This document shows positions 26,282 through 35,100 of a stretch of DNA of 64,000 bases, piece after piece (within the stretch, counting starts at the first letter, position 1; each line of letters opens with the position of its first letter). The stretch covers positions 1,116,001-1,180,000 of the forward strand of contig CAWEOP010000009.1 of NCBI GenBank assembly GCA_963810755.1, in the 5' to 3' direction. Both the position numbers and the translations under genes were made by a program. This DNA is from FEN-1219 sp963810755 (GTDB lineage: Bacteria; Pseudomonadota; Gammaproteobacteria; Steroidobacterales; Rariloculaceae). The notes under the pieces are model-generated. The model did no database searches. It saw only the letters and a list, made by a program, of their open reading frames with translations, and was not told where the DNA came from.

Positions 26282-27924
26282 TTAGGCCCGGCACCGCCCT
26301 GCGGCGGCACCCAGGTGATGTTCTGCGCGGGATCTTTGATGTCGCACGTCTTGCAGTGCACACAGTTCGCGGCGTTGATGCGGAACTGCGGCTCGCCCGC
26401 CGGGCCGACGACGATCTCGTAGACGCCCGCAGGACAATAACGCTGCGCTGGCTCGTCGAACAGCGGCAGATTCTGCTTGATCGGCACGTTCGGGTCCGCG
26501 AGCTCGAGATGCACGGGCTGGTTCTCGTCGTGCGCAGTGCTCGACAGGAACACGGACGCGAGGCGATCGAACGATACGACCCCGTCGGGCTTCGGATAGA
26601 CGATCTTGCGCACGTCGACGGCGCGCCGCAGCAGCGCATGATCCGGCGTGCGGTTGCGAAGCGTGTACGGAACACGCCCGCGGAGCAGGTTCTGCTCCAC
26701 GAATGCAAGCGCGCCGCCGGCCGCGGTACCGAGCTTCGCGATGCCCGGTGCAAAGTTGCGCGCCTCGTGCAACTCGCTCCAGATCCAAGAATCGCGCACG
26801 CGGCCCGCGAAGCCTGCAAGCTCCGCGTCCGCTTCGCCGGGCGAACCGCAGCGCAGCGCCGCGTGGATCGACTCGGCCGCGAGCATCCCGCTCTTCAACG
26901 CGGTGTGCGATCCCTTGATCTTCGCGGGATTCAGGAACCCGGCTTCGCATCCGACCAGCAGGCCACCCGGCACGGACAGCGAATCCGGCAGCGATTGCAG
27001 CCCGCCCTTGTTCACGGCACGCGCGCCGTACGAGATGCGCTCGCCGCCTGCGAGCACTTCGCGAATTCGCGGATGCGTCTTCCAGCGCTGGAACTCGGCG
27101 AAGGGATCGAGATGCGGATTCTCGTAGCTCAGCCCCACGATGAATCCGACGTAAACCCGCTGGGCAGCCGCGTGATAAAGGAACCCGCCGCCGTCGGTCG
27201 AATCGTCGAGAGGCCAACCGACCGTGTGCACGACCTCGCCTTCGGTGTGCTTCGCGGGATCGATCTGCCAGATCTCCTTGAGCCCTAACCCGTAGTGCTG
27301 CGGATCGGCGCCGCCGCGAAGCGCGAAACGCGCCTCGAGCCGGCGACCGAGGCTGCCGCGGCAGCCCTCGGCGAACACCACGCATTTGGCGCGCAGCTCG
27401 TAGCCGGGTTGAAAACCGGGCTTGTGCGCGCCGTCGCGCGCGACCCCGAAGTCGCCGGTGACGACCCCTACGACACGCTCGTTCTCGACGAGCACGTCGA
27501 CGGCCGCGAAACCCGGCAGGACGTTGCAGCCGAGCGCCTCCGCCTGCTCGCCTAGCCAGCGGCAGAGGTTACCGAGACTCAGCACGTGGTTGCCGTGATT
27601 GCGCAAGGTGCGCGGGACGACGGCGGCCGGCACGGCCAGCGAAGCGTTCGGCCCACGTAGCCAGAGCATGCGATCCGCGGTTACTGGCGTACCTAGCGGC
27701 GCGCCCCTCTCGACGTAGTCGGGAAACAATTCCGCGAGCGCGCGCGGCTCGAACACGGCGCCGGACACGATGTGCGCGCCGATGGCCGCGCCCTTCTCGA
27801 CGACGCAGACCGACGGCTCGCGGCCGTCCTCACGCGCAAGCTGCGCGAGTCGGCACGCCGCCGCGAGGCCGGACGGCCCCGCGCCCACGACCACGACGTC
27901 GAACTCGAGAATCTCGCGCGACAC
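26266..27924 (-). CDS. Electron transfer flavoprotein-ubiquinone oxidoreductase
   Basis: Membrane-associated FAD/4Fe-4S enzyme passing electrons from acyl-CoA and amino-acid dehydrogenases (via ETF) to ubiquinone; about 552 aa. FAD dinucleotide fold FDVVVVGAGPSGLAAA opens the protein; FLNPAKIKGSHTALKSGM is typical; four cluster cysteines are in YCPAGVY and CVHCKTCDIKDP near the C-terminus. GTG 27924 gives the canonical N-terminus SREILEFDVV; an ATG at 27972 is possible but adds an unconserved stretch. The etfAB genes are not in the window. Confidence 0.93.
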   Translation of the reverse strand: MSREILEFDVVVVGAGPSGLAAACRLAQLAREDGREPSVCVVEKGAAIGAHIVSGAVFEPRALAELFPDYVERGAPLGTPVTADRMLWLRGPNASLAVPAAVVPRTLRNHGNHVLSLGNLCRWLGEQAEALGCNVLPGFAAVDVLVENERVVGVVTGDFGVARDGAHKPGFQPGYELRAKCVVFAEGCRGSLGRRLEARFALRGGADPQHYGLGLKEIWQIDPAKHTEGEVVHTVGWPLDDSTDGGGFLYHAAAQRVYVGFIVGLSYENPHLDPFAEFQRWKTHPRIREVLAGGERISYGARAVNKGGLQSLPDSLSVPGGLLVGCEAGFLNPAKIKGSHTALKSGMLAAESIHAALRCGSPGEADAELAGFAGRVRDSWIWSELHEARNFAPGIAKLGTAAGGALAFVEQNLLRGRVPYTLRNRTPDHALLRRAVDVRKIVYPKPDGVVSFDRLASVFLSSTAHDENQPVHLELADPNVPIKQNLPLFDEPAQRYCPAGVYEIVVGPAGEPQFRINAANCVHCKTCDIKDPAQNITWVPPQGGAGPNYSGM

Positions 27925-27989
27925 TGAATGAGAACCTGCGGGCGGACGCGAAGCGGTGGCGCATTGTAACATCGGGGCCTTAGCGTCCC

Positions 27990-29942
27990 TTGACCACACT
28001 CTTGAACGAATCGATCTGGCAGCCCTCCAAGCGGCGAATCGCCGCGAGCAACCTCCAGCGCTTCATCGCGACGCAACGCGCGCACCTGTCGTCCGGCGAT
28101 TACGGCGCGCTGTACGACTGGAGCATCGCGGAGCCGGCGCAGTTTTGGGCTGCCGTGTGGCGCTTCTGCGGCGTGCAGTCGAGCACTGACTACGACGCCG
28201 TCGTCACGGACGCGGAGCACATGCTCGGCGCGCGGTGGTTCGAAGGCGCCACGCTGAATTTCGCGGCAAACCTGCTGCACCCAGAACGGAGCGGGCCCGC
28301 GATCGTCTTTGCGAACGAGCGTGGTGAGCGAATCGAGCTCGGCTGGGCCGAGCTCGGGCGGCAGGTTGCGAGCGTGGCCGCGGGACTGAGGCTGCTCGGC
28401 GTCGGCCGTGGCGATCGAGTCGCGGGCTTCGTCGCGAACCGCCCCGAGACCGTCGTCGCAATGCTCGCGACCGCGAGCTTGGGAGCCGTATGGTCGTCGT
28501 GCTCGCCCGACTTCGGCGCGGATGCCGTGCTCGATCGCTTTGGTCAAATCGAGCCGAAAGTGCTGTTCGCGACCGACGGCTACTTCTACAACGGCAAGAG
28601 CATCGATTCGCTGCCGCTCGTGCGCACGATCGCCGCGCGCTTGCCAGAGCTCCGTGCGATCGTCGTGATTCCGTATCGCGTCGGCGAGCCGGAGCTACGC
28701 GCTCTGCCGCATGGCATGCTGTTCGCGGACCTCGCGGACCGCTCGGCGGAACTTGAGTTCGAGGCGCTACCGTTCGCTCACCCGCTCTATATCCTCTTTT
28801 CGTCCGGCACTACCGGCGTACCCAAATGCATCGTGCACGGCGCGGGCGGCACATTGCTTCAGCATCGCAAGGAGCACGTGCTGCATACGGACATTCGCCC
28901 CGGCGACGTCGTGTTCTACTTCACGACGACGGGTTGGATGATGTGGAATTGGCTCGTGTCGGCGCTCGCGTCCGGGGCGACGATCGTGTTGTACGAGGGC
29001 GCGCCGCTGCAGCCGGATGCGGGCGTGCTCTGGCGCCTCGCGGAGCGCGAGCGCATCAACGTGTTCGGCACGAGCGCGCGCTACCTCATGTCGCTCGAGA
29101 AATCGGGATACGTGCCGAACGCACACTTCGAGCTCGGCGCATTGCGTACAGTGCTGTCGACCGGCTCACCGCTCGCGCCGTCGAGCTTCGACTTCGTCTA
29201 CCACAGCGTAAAACAGGACTTGCAGCTATCGTCGATCGCGGGCGGCACGGATCTCATCTCCTGCTTCGCGCTCGGCAACCCGTTGTTGCCCGTGTACCGC
29301 GGCGAGCTGCAATGCCGCGGCCTCGGCATGCAGGTGGAGATCTTCGACGCCGGCGGCCGCTCCGTGCGCGGCGAGAAAGGCGAGCTCGTGTGCACCGCGC
29401 CGTTCCCGTCGATGCCGATCGGTTTCTGGAACGACCCGGAAGGCAGGAAATACCGCGCCGCGTACTTCGAGAGGTTTCCAAACGTGTGGTGCCACGGCGA
29501 CTACGCGGAGCTCACCGAGCGAGGCGGCGTAGTGATCTACGGCCGGTCGGACGCGGTGCTGAATCCCGGCGGCGTACGGATCGGCACTGCCGAGATCTAT
29601 CGCATCGTCGAGCTGTTCGACGAGGTCGCGGAGAGCGTGGTTGCGAGCCAGGACTGGGAGAACGACACTCGGATCGTTCTATTCCTTCGCCTGCAGCCCG
29701 GCCACCGGCTCGACTCCGACCTCGAGCAGCGCCTCCGCGCTTCGATCCGCGAGAAGGCGAGCCCGCGCCACGTGCCGGCGAAGATCCTGACCGTTCCCGA
29801 TATCCCGCGAACCATGAATGGCAAGATCGTCGAGCTCGCCGTCCGCGACGTGATCCACGGACGCGACGTAGTGAACCGCGAAGCGCTTGCGAATCCGGAG
29901 GCGCTCGATCATTTCCGCGATCGCGTCGAGCTCACGGAATGA
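27990..29942 (+). CDS. Acetoacetate-CoA ligase
   Basis: ANL-superfamily adenylating enzyme activating acetoacetate to acetoacetyl-CoA; 650 aa, the family length. The P-loop FSSGTTGVPKCIVHGAGG, the TTTGWMMWNWLVSALASGA core, and C-terminal domain (GRSDAVLNPGGVRIGTAEIY, catalytic Lys in TMNGKIVE) are present. The N-terminus (IWQPSKRRIAASNLQRF) fits this subfamily rather than acetyl-CoA synthetase. The frame opens just before TTG 27990, so this or TTG 28002 is the start. It overlaps zapE as ATGA. Confidence 0.92.
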   Translation: MTTLLNESIWQPSKRRIAASNLQRFIATQRAHLSSGDYGALYDWSIAEPAQFWAAVWRFCGVQSSTDYDAVVTDAEHMLGARWFEGATLNFAANLLHPERSGPAIVFANERGERIELGWAELGRQVASVAAGLRLLGVGRGDRVAGFVANRPETVVAMLATASLGAVWSSCSPDFGADAVLDRFGQIEPKVLFATDGYFYNGKSIDSLPLVRTIAARLPELRAIVVIPYRVGEPELRALPHGMLFADLADRSAELEFEALPFAHPLYILFSSGTTGVPKCIVHGAGGTLLQHRKEHVLHTDIRPGDVVFYFTTTGWMMWNWLVSALASGATIVLYEGAPLQPDAGVLWRLAERERINVFGTSARYLMSLEKSGYVPNAHFELGALRTVLSTGSPLAPSSFDFVYHSVKQDLQLSSIAGGTDLISCFALGNPLLPVYRGELQCRGLGMQVEIFDAGGRSVRGEKGELVCTAPFPSMPIGFWNDPEGRKYRAAYFERFPNVWCHGDYAELTERGGVVIYGRSDAVLNPGGVRIGTAEIYRIVELFDEVAESVVASQDWENDTRIVLFLRLQPGHRLDSDLEQRLRASIREKASPRHVPAKILTVPDIPRTMNGKIVELAVRDVIHGRDVVNREALANPEALDHFRDRVELTE

Positions 29943-31045
29943 CGGGTCCGCTCGACCTCTACCGCCGCCGAGTCGAGCGCGGCGAGCTTGCGCCCGATCC
30001 GGCGCAAGCGGACGCCGTCGAGGCGCTCCAGCGGCTCTACGATGAGCTCGTGAAGAACGACAGACCCGCGCTTCGTTGGCGCGGGAAGCTCGGGAAGCTC
30101 GGGAAGCTCGCGGGCCGCAAGACCGCCCCGATCCGCGGCATCTACCTCTGGGGCGGCGTCGGTCGGGGCAAGACCTTCGTGATGGATCTGTTCTACGGCG
30201 CGCTGCCATTCGATGAGAAGCTCAGGCAACACTTCCATCGGTTCATGGCCACGGTGCACGAGCACCTGAAGGAGCTGCGCGATCGCGAGGATCCACTCGA
30301 GCTCGTCGCGGACCGGATCGCGGCGCAGGCACGGATCATTTGCTTCGACGAGTTCATCGTCACCGACATCGCGGATGCGATGATCCTCGGAACGCTGTTC
30401 GCGGCTTTGTTCGCGCGCGGTGTGACGCTCGCCGCGACCTCGAATATCGAGCCGGAGCTGCTCTACCGCGACGGGCTGCAGCGCCAACGGTTCGTGCCGA
30501 CGATCAAGCTGCTGCGTCAGCACACGCACGTCGTGCACGTCGACGGCGCAGTCGACTATCGCCTGCGCGTGCTCGAGCGGGCTGACGTCTATCAGACGCC
30601 GAACGGGGCGGTCGCCGATTCGCGGCTCGCCGAATATTTCGACGCAATCGCGCCCGATGAAGGTGACCGAGGCGGCGCGCTCGATCTCCTCGGAAGGCGA
30701 CTCCCGTATCGGCGCGCGGCGGATGGCGTAATCTGGTTCGACTTCGAGCAGATCTGCGACGGTCCGCGGAGCCAGGATGACTACATCGAGCTATCGCGCC
30801 TTTATCAGACGGTGCTGGTCGCGAACGTGCCGCGCTTCGACGTGACGCTCGAGAACCAAGCGCGCCGATTCATCGCTCTAGTGGACGAATTCTACGACCG
30901 CCGCGTAAAGCTCATCCTGTCCGCTGACGTGCCGGTGTCGGAGCTGTATCGGGGCGAAAAACTGCGACAGGATTTCGAGCGCACGCGCAGCCGGCTCGAA
31001 GAGATGCAGAGCCACGACTACCTCGCGACGGCCCACCGCCCTTAG
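29939..31045 (+). CDS. zapE: Cell division protein ZapE (AFG1-like ATPase)
   Basis: AAA-type ATPase associated with the FtsZ ring, 368 aa. Walker A GGVGRGKT is at about residues 70-77 and Walker B IICFDEF near 137; PHY-like ending and LILSADVPVSELY are typical. The large open frame extends upstream inside the ligase gene, but homology starts at ATG 29939, which overlaps the ligase stop. Just before Walker A a 9-bp unit (GGGAAGCTC) is repeated three times in frame at 30083-30109, giving GKLGKLGKL. Confidence 0.92.
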   Translation: MTGPLDLYRRRVERGELAPDPAQADAVEALQRLYDELVKNDRPALRWRGKLGKLGKLAGRKTAPIRGIYLWGGVGRGKTFVMDLFYGALPFDEKLRQHFHRFMATVHEHLKELRDREDPLELVADRIAAQARIICFDEFIVTDIADAMILGTLFAALFARGVTLAATSNIEPELLYRDGLQRQRFVPTIKLLRQHTHVVHVDGAVDYRLRVLERADVYQTPNGAVADSRLAEYFDAIAPDEGDRGGALDLLGRRLPYRRAADGVIWFDFEQICDGPRSQDDYIELSRLYQTVLVANVPRFDVTLENQARRFIALVDEFYDRRVKLILSADVPVSELYRGEKLRQDFERTRSRLEEMQSHDYLATAHRP

Positions 31046-31059
31046 ACGATCGTCGCCGC

Positions 31060-31917
31060 TCAGCCGATCTTGCTGCGGACCTCGATGAGCTCCGGGAAGA
31101 ACGTGATGTCGAGCGCCTTCTGCAAGAACTTCACGCCCGACGTTCCGCCCGTGCCCGTCTTCGCGCCGATGATGCGCTCCACCGTCTTCATGTGATGGAA
31201 GCGCCACGACTGGAAGTTGATCTCGATGTCGACGAGCCGCTCCGACACTTCGTACGCCGCCCAGTACTGATCCGGATGTTGATAGACGATCCGCAGCACT
31301 TCGACGACGCCGGGATGATGCTGATAGGGCTCGGTCCAATCGCGCTCGACGCGCTCGGCGGGAACGCGATGGCCTACTCGATACAAATAGCGCAGAAACT
31401 CGTCGTACAAGCTCGGTTGCTCTAACGCGTACTTCAGCTGCCGGTAGTACTCGAGGTGATGGCTGAATCGCGATAGCAGCGCACGATCCTTGTTGCCGAG
31501 CTTGAACTCGAGTAGTCGATATTGCGGCGACTGGAACCCGGAAGCGGAGCCGAGCGCATCGCGGAACGCGGAGTACTCAGTCGGCGTGAGCGTTGCCAGG
31601 ACCGACCACTGGTTGATCAGCTGGTGCTGCACCTGCTTCACGCGATTCAGGATCTTGATGCTGCGCGGCAGCTGATCCTGGCGCAGGCACTCCATCGCGG
31701 CGTCGAGCTCGTGGAGAATCAGCTTGAACCACAGCTCCGCGACCTGATGCTGGATGATGAACAACAGCTCGTCGTGCTCGGGCGTCTTGCTGAGCGGTTG
31801 CTGCGTGCTGAGCAGCTTGTCGAGCTGCAGGTAGGATTCGTAGCGGACCTGACCGTTGAGATCGAGGGGGGCCGTGACCGCAGCGGGGTTTTTGTCCGGG
31901 CCGGGTTTTGTGGTCAT
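31060..31917 (-). CDS. kynA: Tryptophan 2,3-dioxygenase
   Basis: Haem enzyme opening the indole ring to give N-formylkynurenine; 285 aa. Signatures: YESYLQLDKLLSTQ, HDELLFIIQHQVAELWFKL (distal His region), and FQSWRFHHMKTVERIIG (haem-ligating His), then TGTGGTSGVKFL. Start ATG 31917 has AGGAAACG upstream. kynB and kynU are not adjacent, so the rest of the kynurenine route must lie elsewhere or is missing. Confidence 0.96.
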   Translation of the reverse strand: MTTKPGPDKNPAAVTAPLDLNGQVRYESYLQLDKLLSTQQPLSKTPEHDELLFIIQHQVAELWFKLILHELDAAMECLRQDQLPRSIKILNRVKQVQHQLINQWSVLATLTPTEYSAFRDALGSASGFQSPQYRLLEFKLGNKDRALLSRFSHHLEYYRQLKYALEQPSLYDEFLRYLYRVGHRVPAERVERDWTEPYQHHPGVVEVLRIVYQHPDQYWAAYEVSERLVDIEINFQSWRFHHMKTVERIIGAKTGTGGTSGVKFLQKALDITFFPELIEVRSKIG

Positions 31918-31955
31918 TCTTCGTTTCCTGAAGTCCGTCAGGCCCTTGCCTCGCC

Positions 31956-31972
31956 GAACTATAACCTAGTTC
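31956..31972. promoter_or_regulatory. inverted repeat upstream of kynA
   Basis: GAACTA and TAGTTC form a perfect 6-bp inverted repeat with 5-nt spacer, about 40-55 bp before the kynA start. Within it, TATAGT (minus strand) resembles a -10 box, though no -35 match is seen. It could be an operator or chance. Confidence 0.25.
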
Positions 31973-32181
31973 ACATGCGGGGGCGCCAACCGAGACTGCC
32001 GTCACTCCCGCAGAATCTGAAGGTTCGTCAAGATACGTTTGCGCCTCGGATCGATCCCGAGGAACCCGACGTCAATGATGCGTAGGCTCTTTGCCGGTAC
32101 TCTTCGCCACTGAGTGGTTTCAAGAATCGGCGCGCGCGCCCGGAATGGCGCCGAACACTTGGCTTCAAAGGGGAGCTACGC

Positions 32182-35100
32182 ATGACGACCCAGTCCGTCG
32201 CCGACGAGCAGCACGCGCGCCGATGCCTCGTCGAAGCCATTTGTGCCGCGGGTGAGCGCGTCAAGATCGACGTTCCGGTCGACCGCACGGCCTACCTCAC
32301 TCACTACTACGCGCAGGCGGAGGCCGAAGAGATCGGCCGCGATCCGGAGATGCTCGCCCGAGCGGCGCTCGGACATCTCGCATGGGCGCGCGCGCGCAAA
32401 CCGGGGACGGCCCTCGTGCGCGTGTTCAATCCCACGCGCGAGCGAGACGGCTGGACCTCCGAGCATACGATCGTCGAGACCGTCAACGACGACATGCCAT
32501 TTCTCGTCGACTCGCTCGGGATGACTCTCACAGGGATGAATCGCCCCATCCACGTGACAATTCACCCGCTGCTGCAAGTCGAGCGGTCCGCGAAAGGCGA
32601 GCTGCTGAGCGTGGGATACGCGCGCAACGGCGACGCCGGCGGCGCGGCGAAGACAGAATCGTTCATACACTTCGAGATCGTGCGCGAGACGGACGCCGCT
32701 ATCCTTGCGGCGGTCGAGGCCGGACTCGCGAGCACGCTGCGTGCGGTTCGTGCCGCCGTCGAGGATTGGCACACGCTGCTCGAGCGTCTGCGAACCGCGG
32801 CGGCCGACTTGCGCGCGACCGGCGGGCTGCCTCCGGACCTGAAGGCGGAATCCAGCGCATTCCTCGAGTGGCTCGCCCGCGATCACTTCACGCTGCTCGG
32901 CTACCGCGAATTCGACCTCGTCGAAGGCGCCGAGTACGACGAGCTCAAGCCGCGCCCCGGCACCGGGCTCGGCCTGCTGCGCGCCGACGGAACCGACGCC
33001 AACGCGCGTCTCGAGGGACGCGCGCGCGCCGAGGCGCGCTCGCAAAACCCGCTCGTGATCACGAAAGCGAGCGAACGTTCGCCCGTCCATCGTCCCGCCC
33101 TACTCGATCACATCGGAATCAAGGTGTTCGACGACGCGGGCAAGCCGATCCGCGAACGCCGGTTCCTCGGCCTCTTCACGTCGACCGCGTACTACCAGAG
33201 CCCAAGGACGATCCCGCTGCTGCGCATGAAGATTCGCACGCTGATGGACCAATCCGGGTTCGACCCGCGCAGCCATCGCGGCAAGTCGCTGCAGCACATC
33301 CTGGACACGCTGCCGCGCGACGACCTTTTCCAGGCGTCGCTCGACGACCTGCGCGTAATCAGCCGCGGCGTGCTCGGCCTCGAGGACCGGCACAAGGTCA
33401 AGCTGTTCGTGCGGCGCGAGACTTTCGGCCGCTTCTACTCATGCCTGGTCTACCTGCCGCGCGACCAATACAACTCGCGCGCGCGGCGCACGATCGAGAC
33501 GATCTTGCTCACCGGCCTCGGCGGCAACGCCGTCGAAAGCGAGCTCACGATCTCCGAATCGGCGCTCGCGCGTCTCGCGGTCACCGTGCGAACCGTGGCC
33601 GGGGAACATGCCGAGCCCGACGTTGCGGCGCTGCAGCGCCAGCTCGAGAACACGGTGCGCACTTGGGCGGACCGGGTGCGCGAGGCGCTGCTTGCGCAGA
33701 TGCCCGAGGAGCAAGCGCTCGACCTGCTGCACCGCTACGGCGAGCACTTCTCGGCCGCGTATCAAGACGAGGCCGACGCAGCACGTGCTTGCGCGGATAT
33801 GCAGAAGCTCGCGTCGATCGACGAACGCGCGAGCGACCTCGAGATGGCACTCGTGCGCTCGGCCACCGATCGTCCCGAGCGGCTGCGGCTGACGACCATC
33901 AAGCGCGACGAGCCGATCCAGCTCTACGTCGCGCTGCCGGTGCTGGAGAACATGGGCTTCAAGGTCATCAGCGAACGCGTCTATTGGGTTCGGCGCGACG
34001 CCAATCCGCTGTGGATCCAGGACTTCGAGCTCGAGACAGCCAGCAAGAAACCACTCGACCCCGCGACGGTCGAGGCGCGCTTCAAGCAGACCTTCGCCCT
34101 CGTCCTGCACGGCGACGCCGAGAACGACAGCTTCAACTCGTTCGTCGTGAGCGCGGGGCTCGATTGGCGGCAAGCCGTGCTGCTGCGTGCCTTCTGCAAG
34201 TACATCCTGCAAACCGGCCTGCGCTACAGCCAAGCCTACATGCAGAGCGTGCTCGCGCGTTATCCCGACTACTGCCGCGCGTTGATCGAAAAATTCGGGA
34301 GCTTGTTCGACGTCGACCGTCCGACGGAAGGGCGCGCCGAGCAGCTCGCCGCGAGTGAAGCGGTACTGAAGCGCGAGCTCGACCGTACCGTGAGCCTCGA
34401 CGACGACCGGATCCTGCGCACTTACGGCGCCGTCGTGAACGCGATCTTGCGTACGAACTACTACCAATTCGCCAAACCACCCAAAGCAGATGCGGGCGCG
34501 GCCGCGGACGGCTCGACCAAGCCGAAGCACTACATCTCGTTCAAGCTCGACCCGAGCAAGCTGCCGGACTTGCCCAAGCCGCGGCCCAAGTACGAGATAT
34601 TCGTCTACTCGCAGCGCGTCGAAGGCGTGCATCTGCGGAGCTCGAAGATCGCGCGCGGCGGCATCCGCTGGTCGGACCGGCGCGAAGACTTCCGGACCGA
34701 GGTGCTCGGTCTCATGAAGGCGCAGCAGGTGAAGAACACCGTCATCGTGCCGAATGGCGCGAAAGGCGGCTTCGTCTGCAAGCATCTGCCGGCCGGTGAC
34801 CGCGACGCGATCCAGCGTGAGGTCGTCGCGTGCTACCAAATGTTCATACGCGGGTTACTCGACGTGACGGACAACATCGTCGACGGCAAGGTCGTGCCGC
34901 CGGCGCGCGTGATCCGGAAGGACGAGGACGACCCGTATCTCGTCGTGGCAGCCGACAAAGGCACGGCGACGTTCTCCGACATCGCGAACGCGTTATCTGC
35001 CGAATACGCGCACTGGCTCGGCGACGCGTTTGCATCGGGAGGCTCGGCGGGCTACGACCACAAGAAAATGGCGATCACCGCACGCGGCGCGTGGGAGGCC

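Noticed and set aside
28826..29938. Apparent 370-codon N-terminal extension of zapE
   Set aside because: It lies wholly inside the acetoacetate-CoA ligase in another frame and has only low-complexity Arg-rich sequence; zapE homology begins at 29939.
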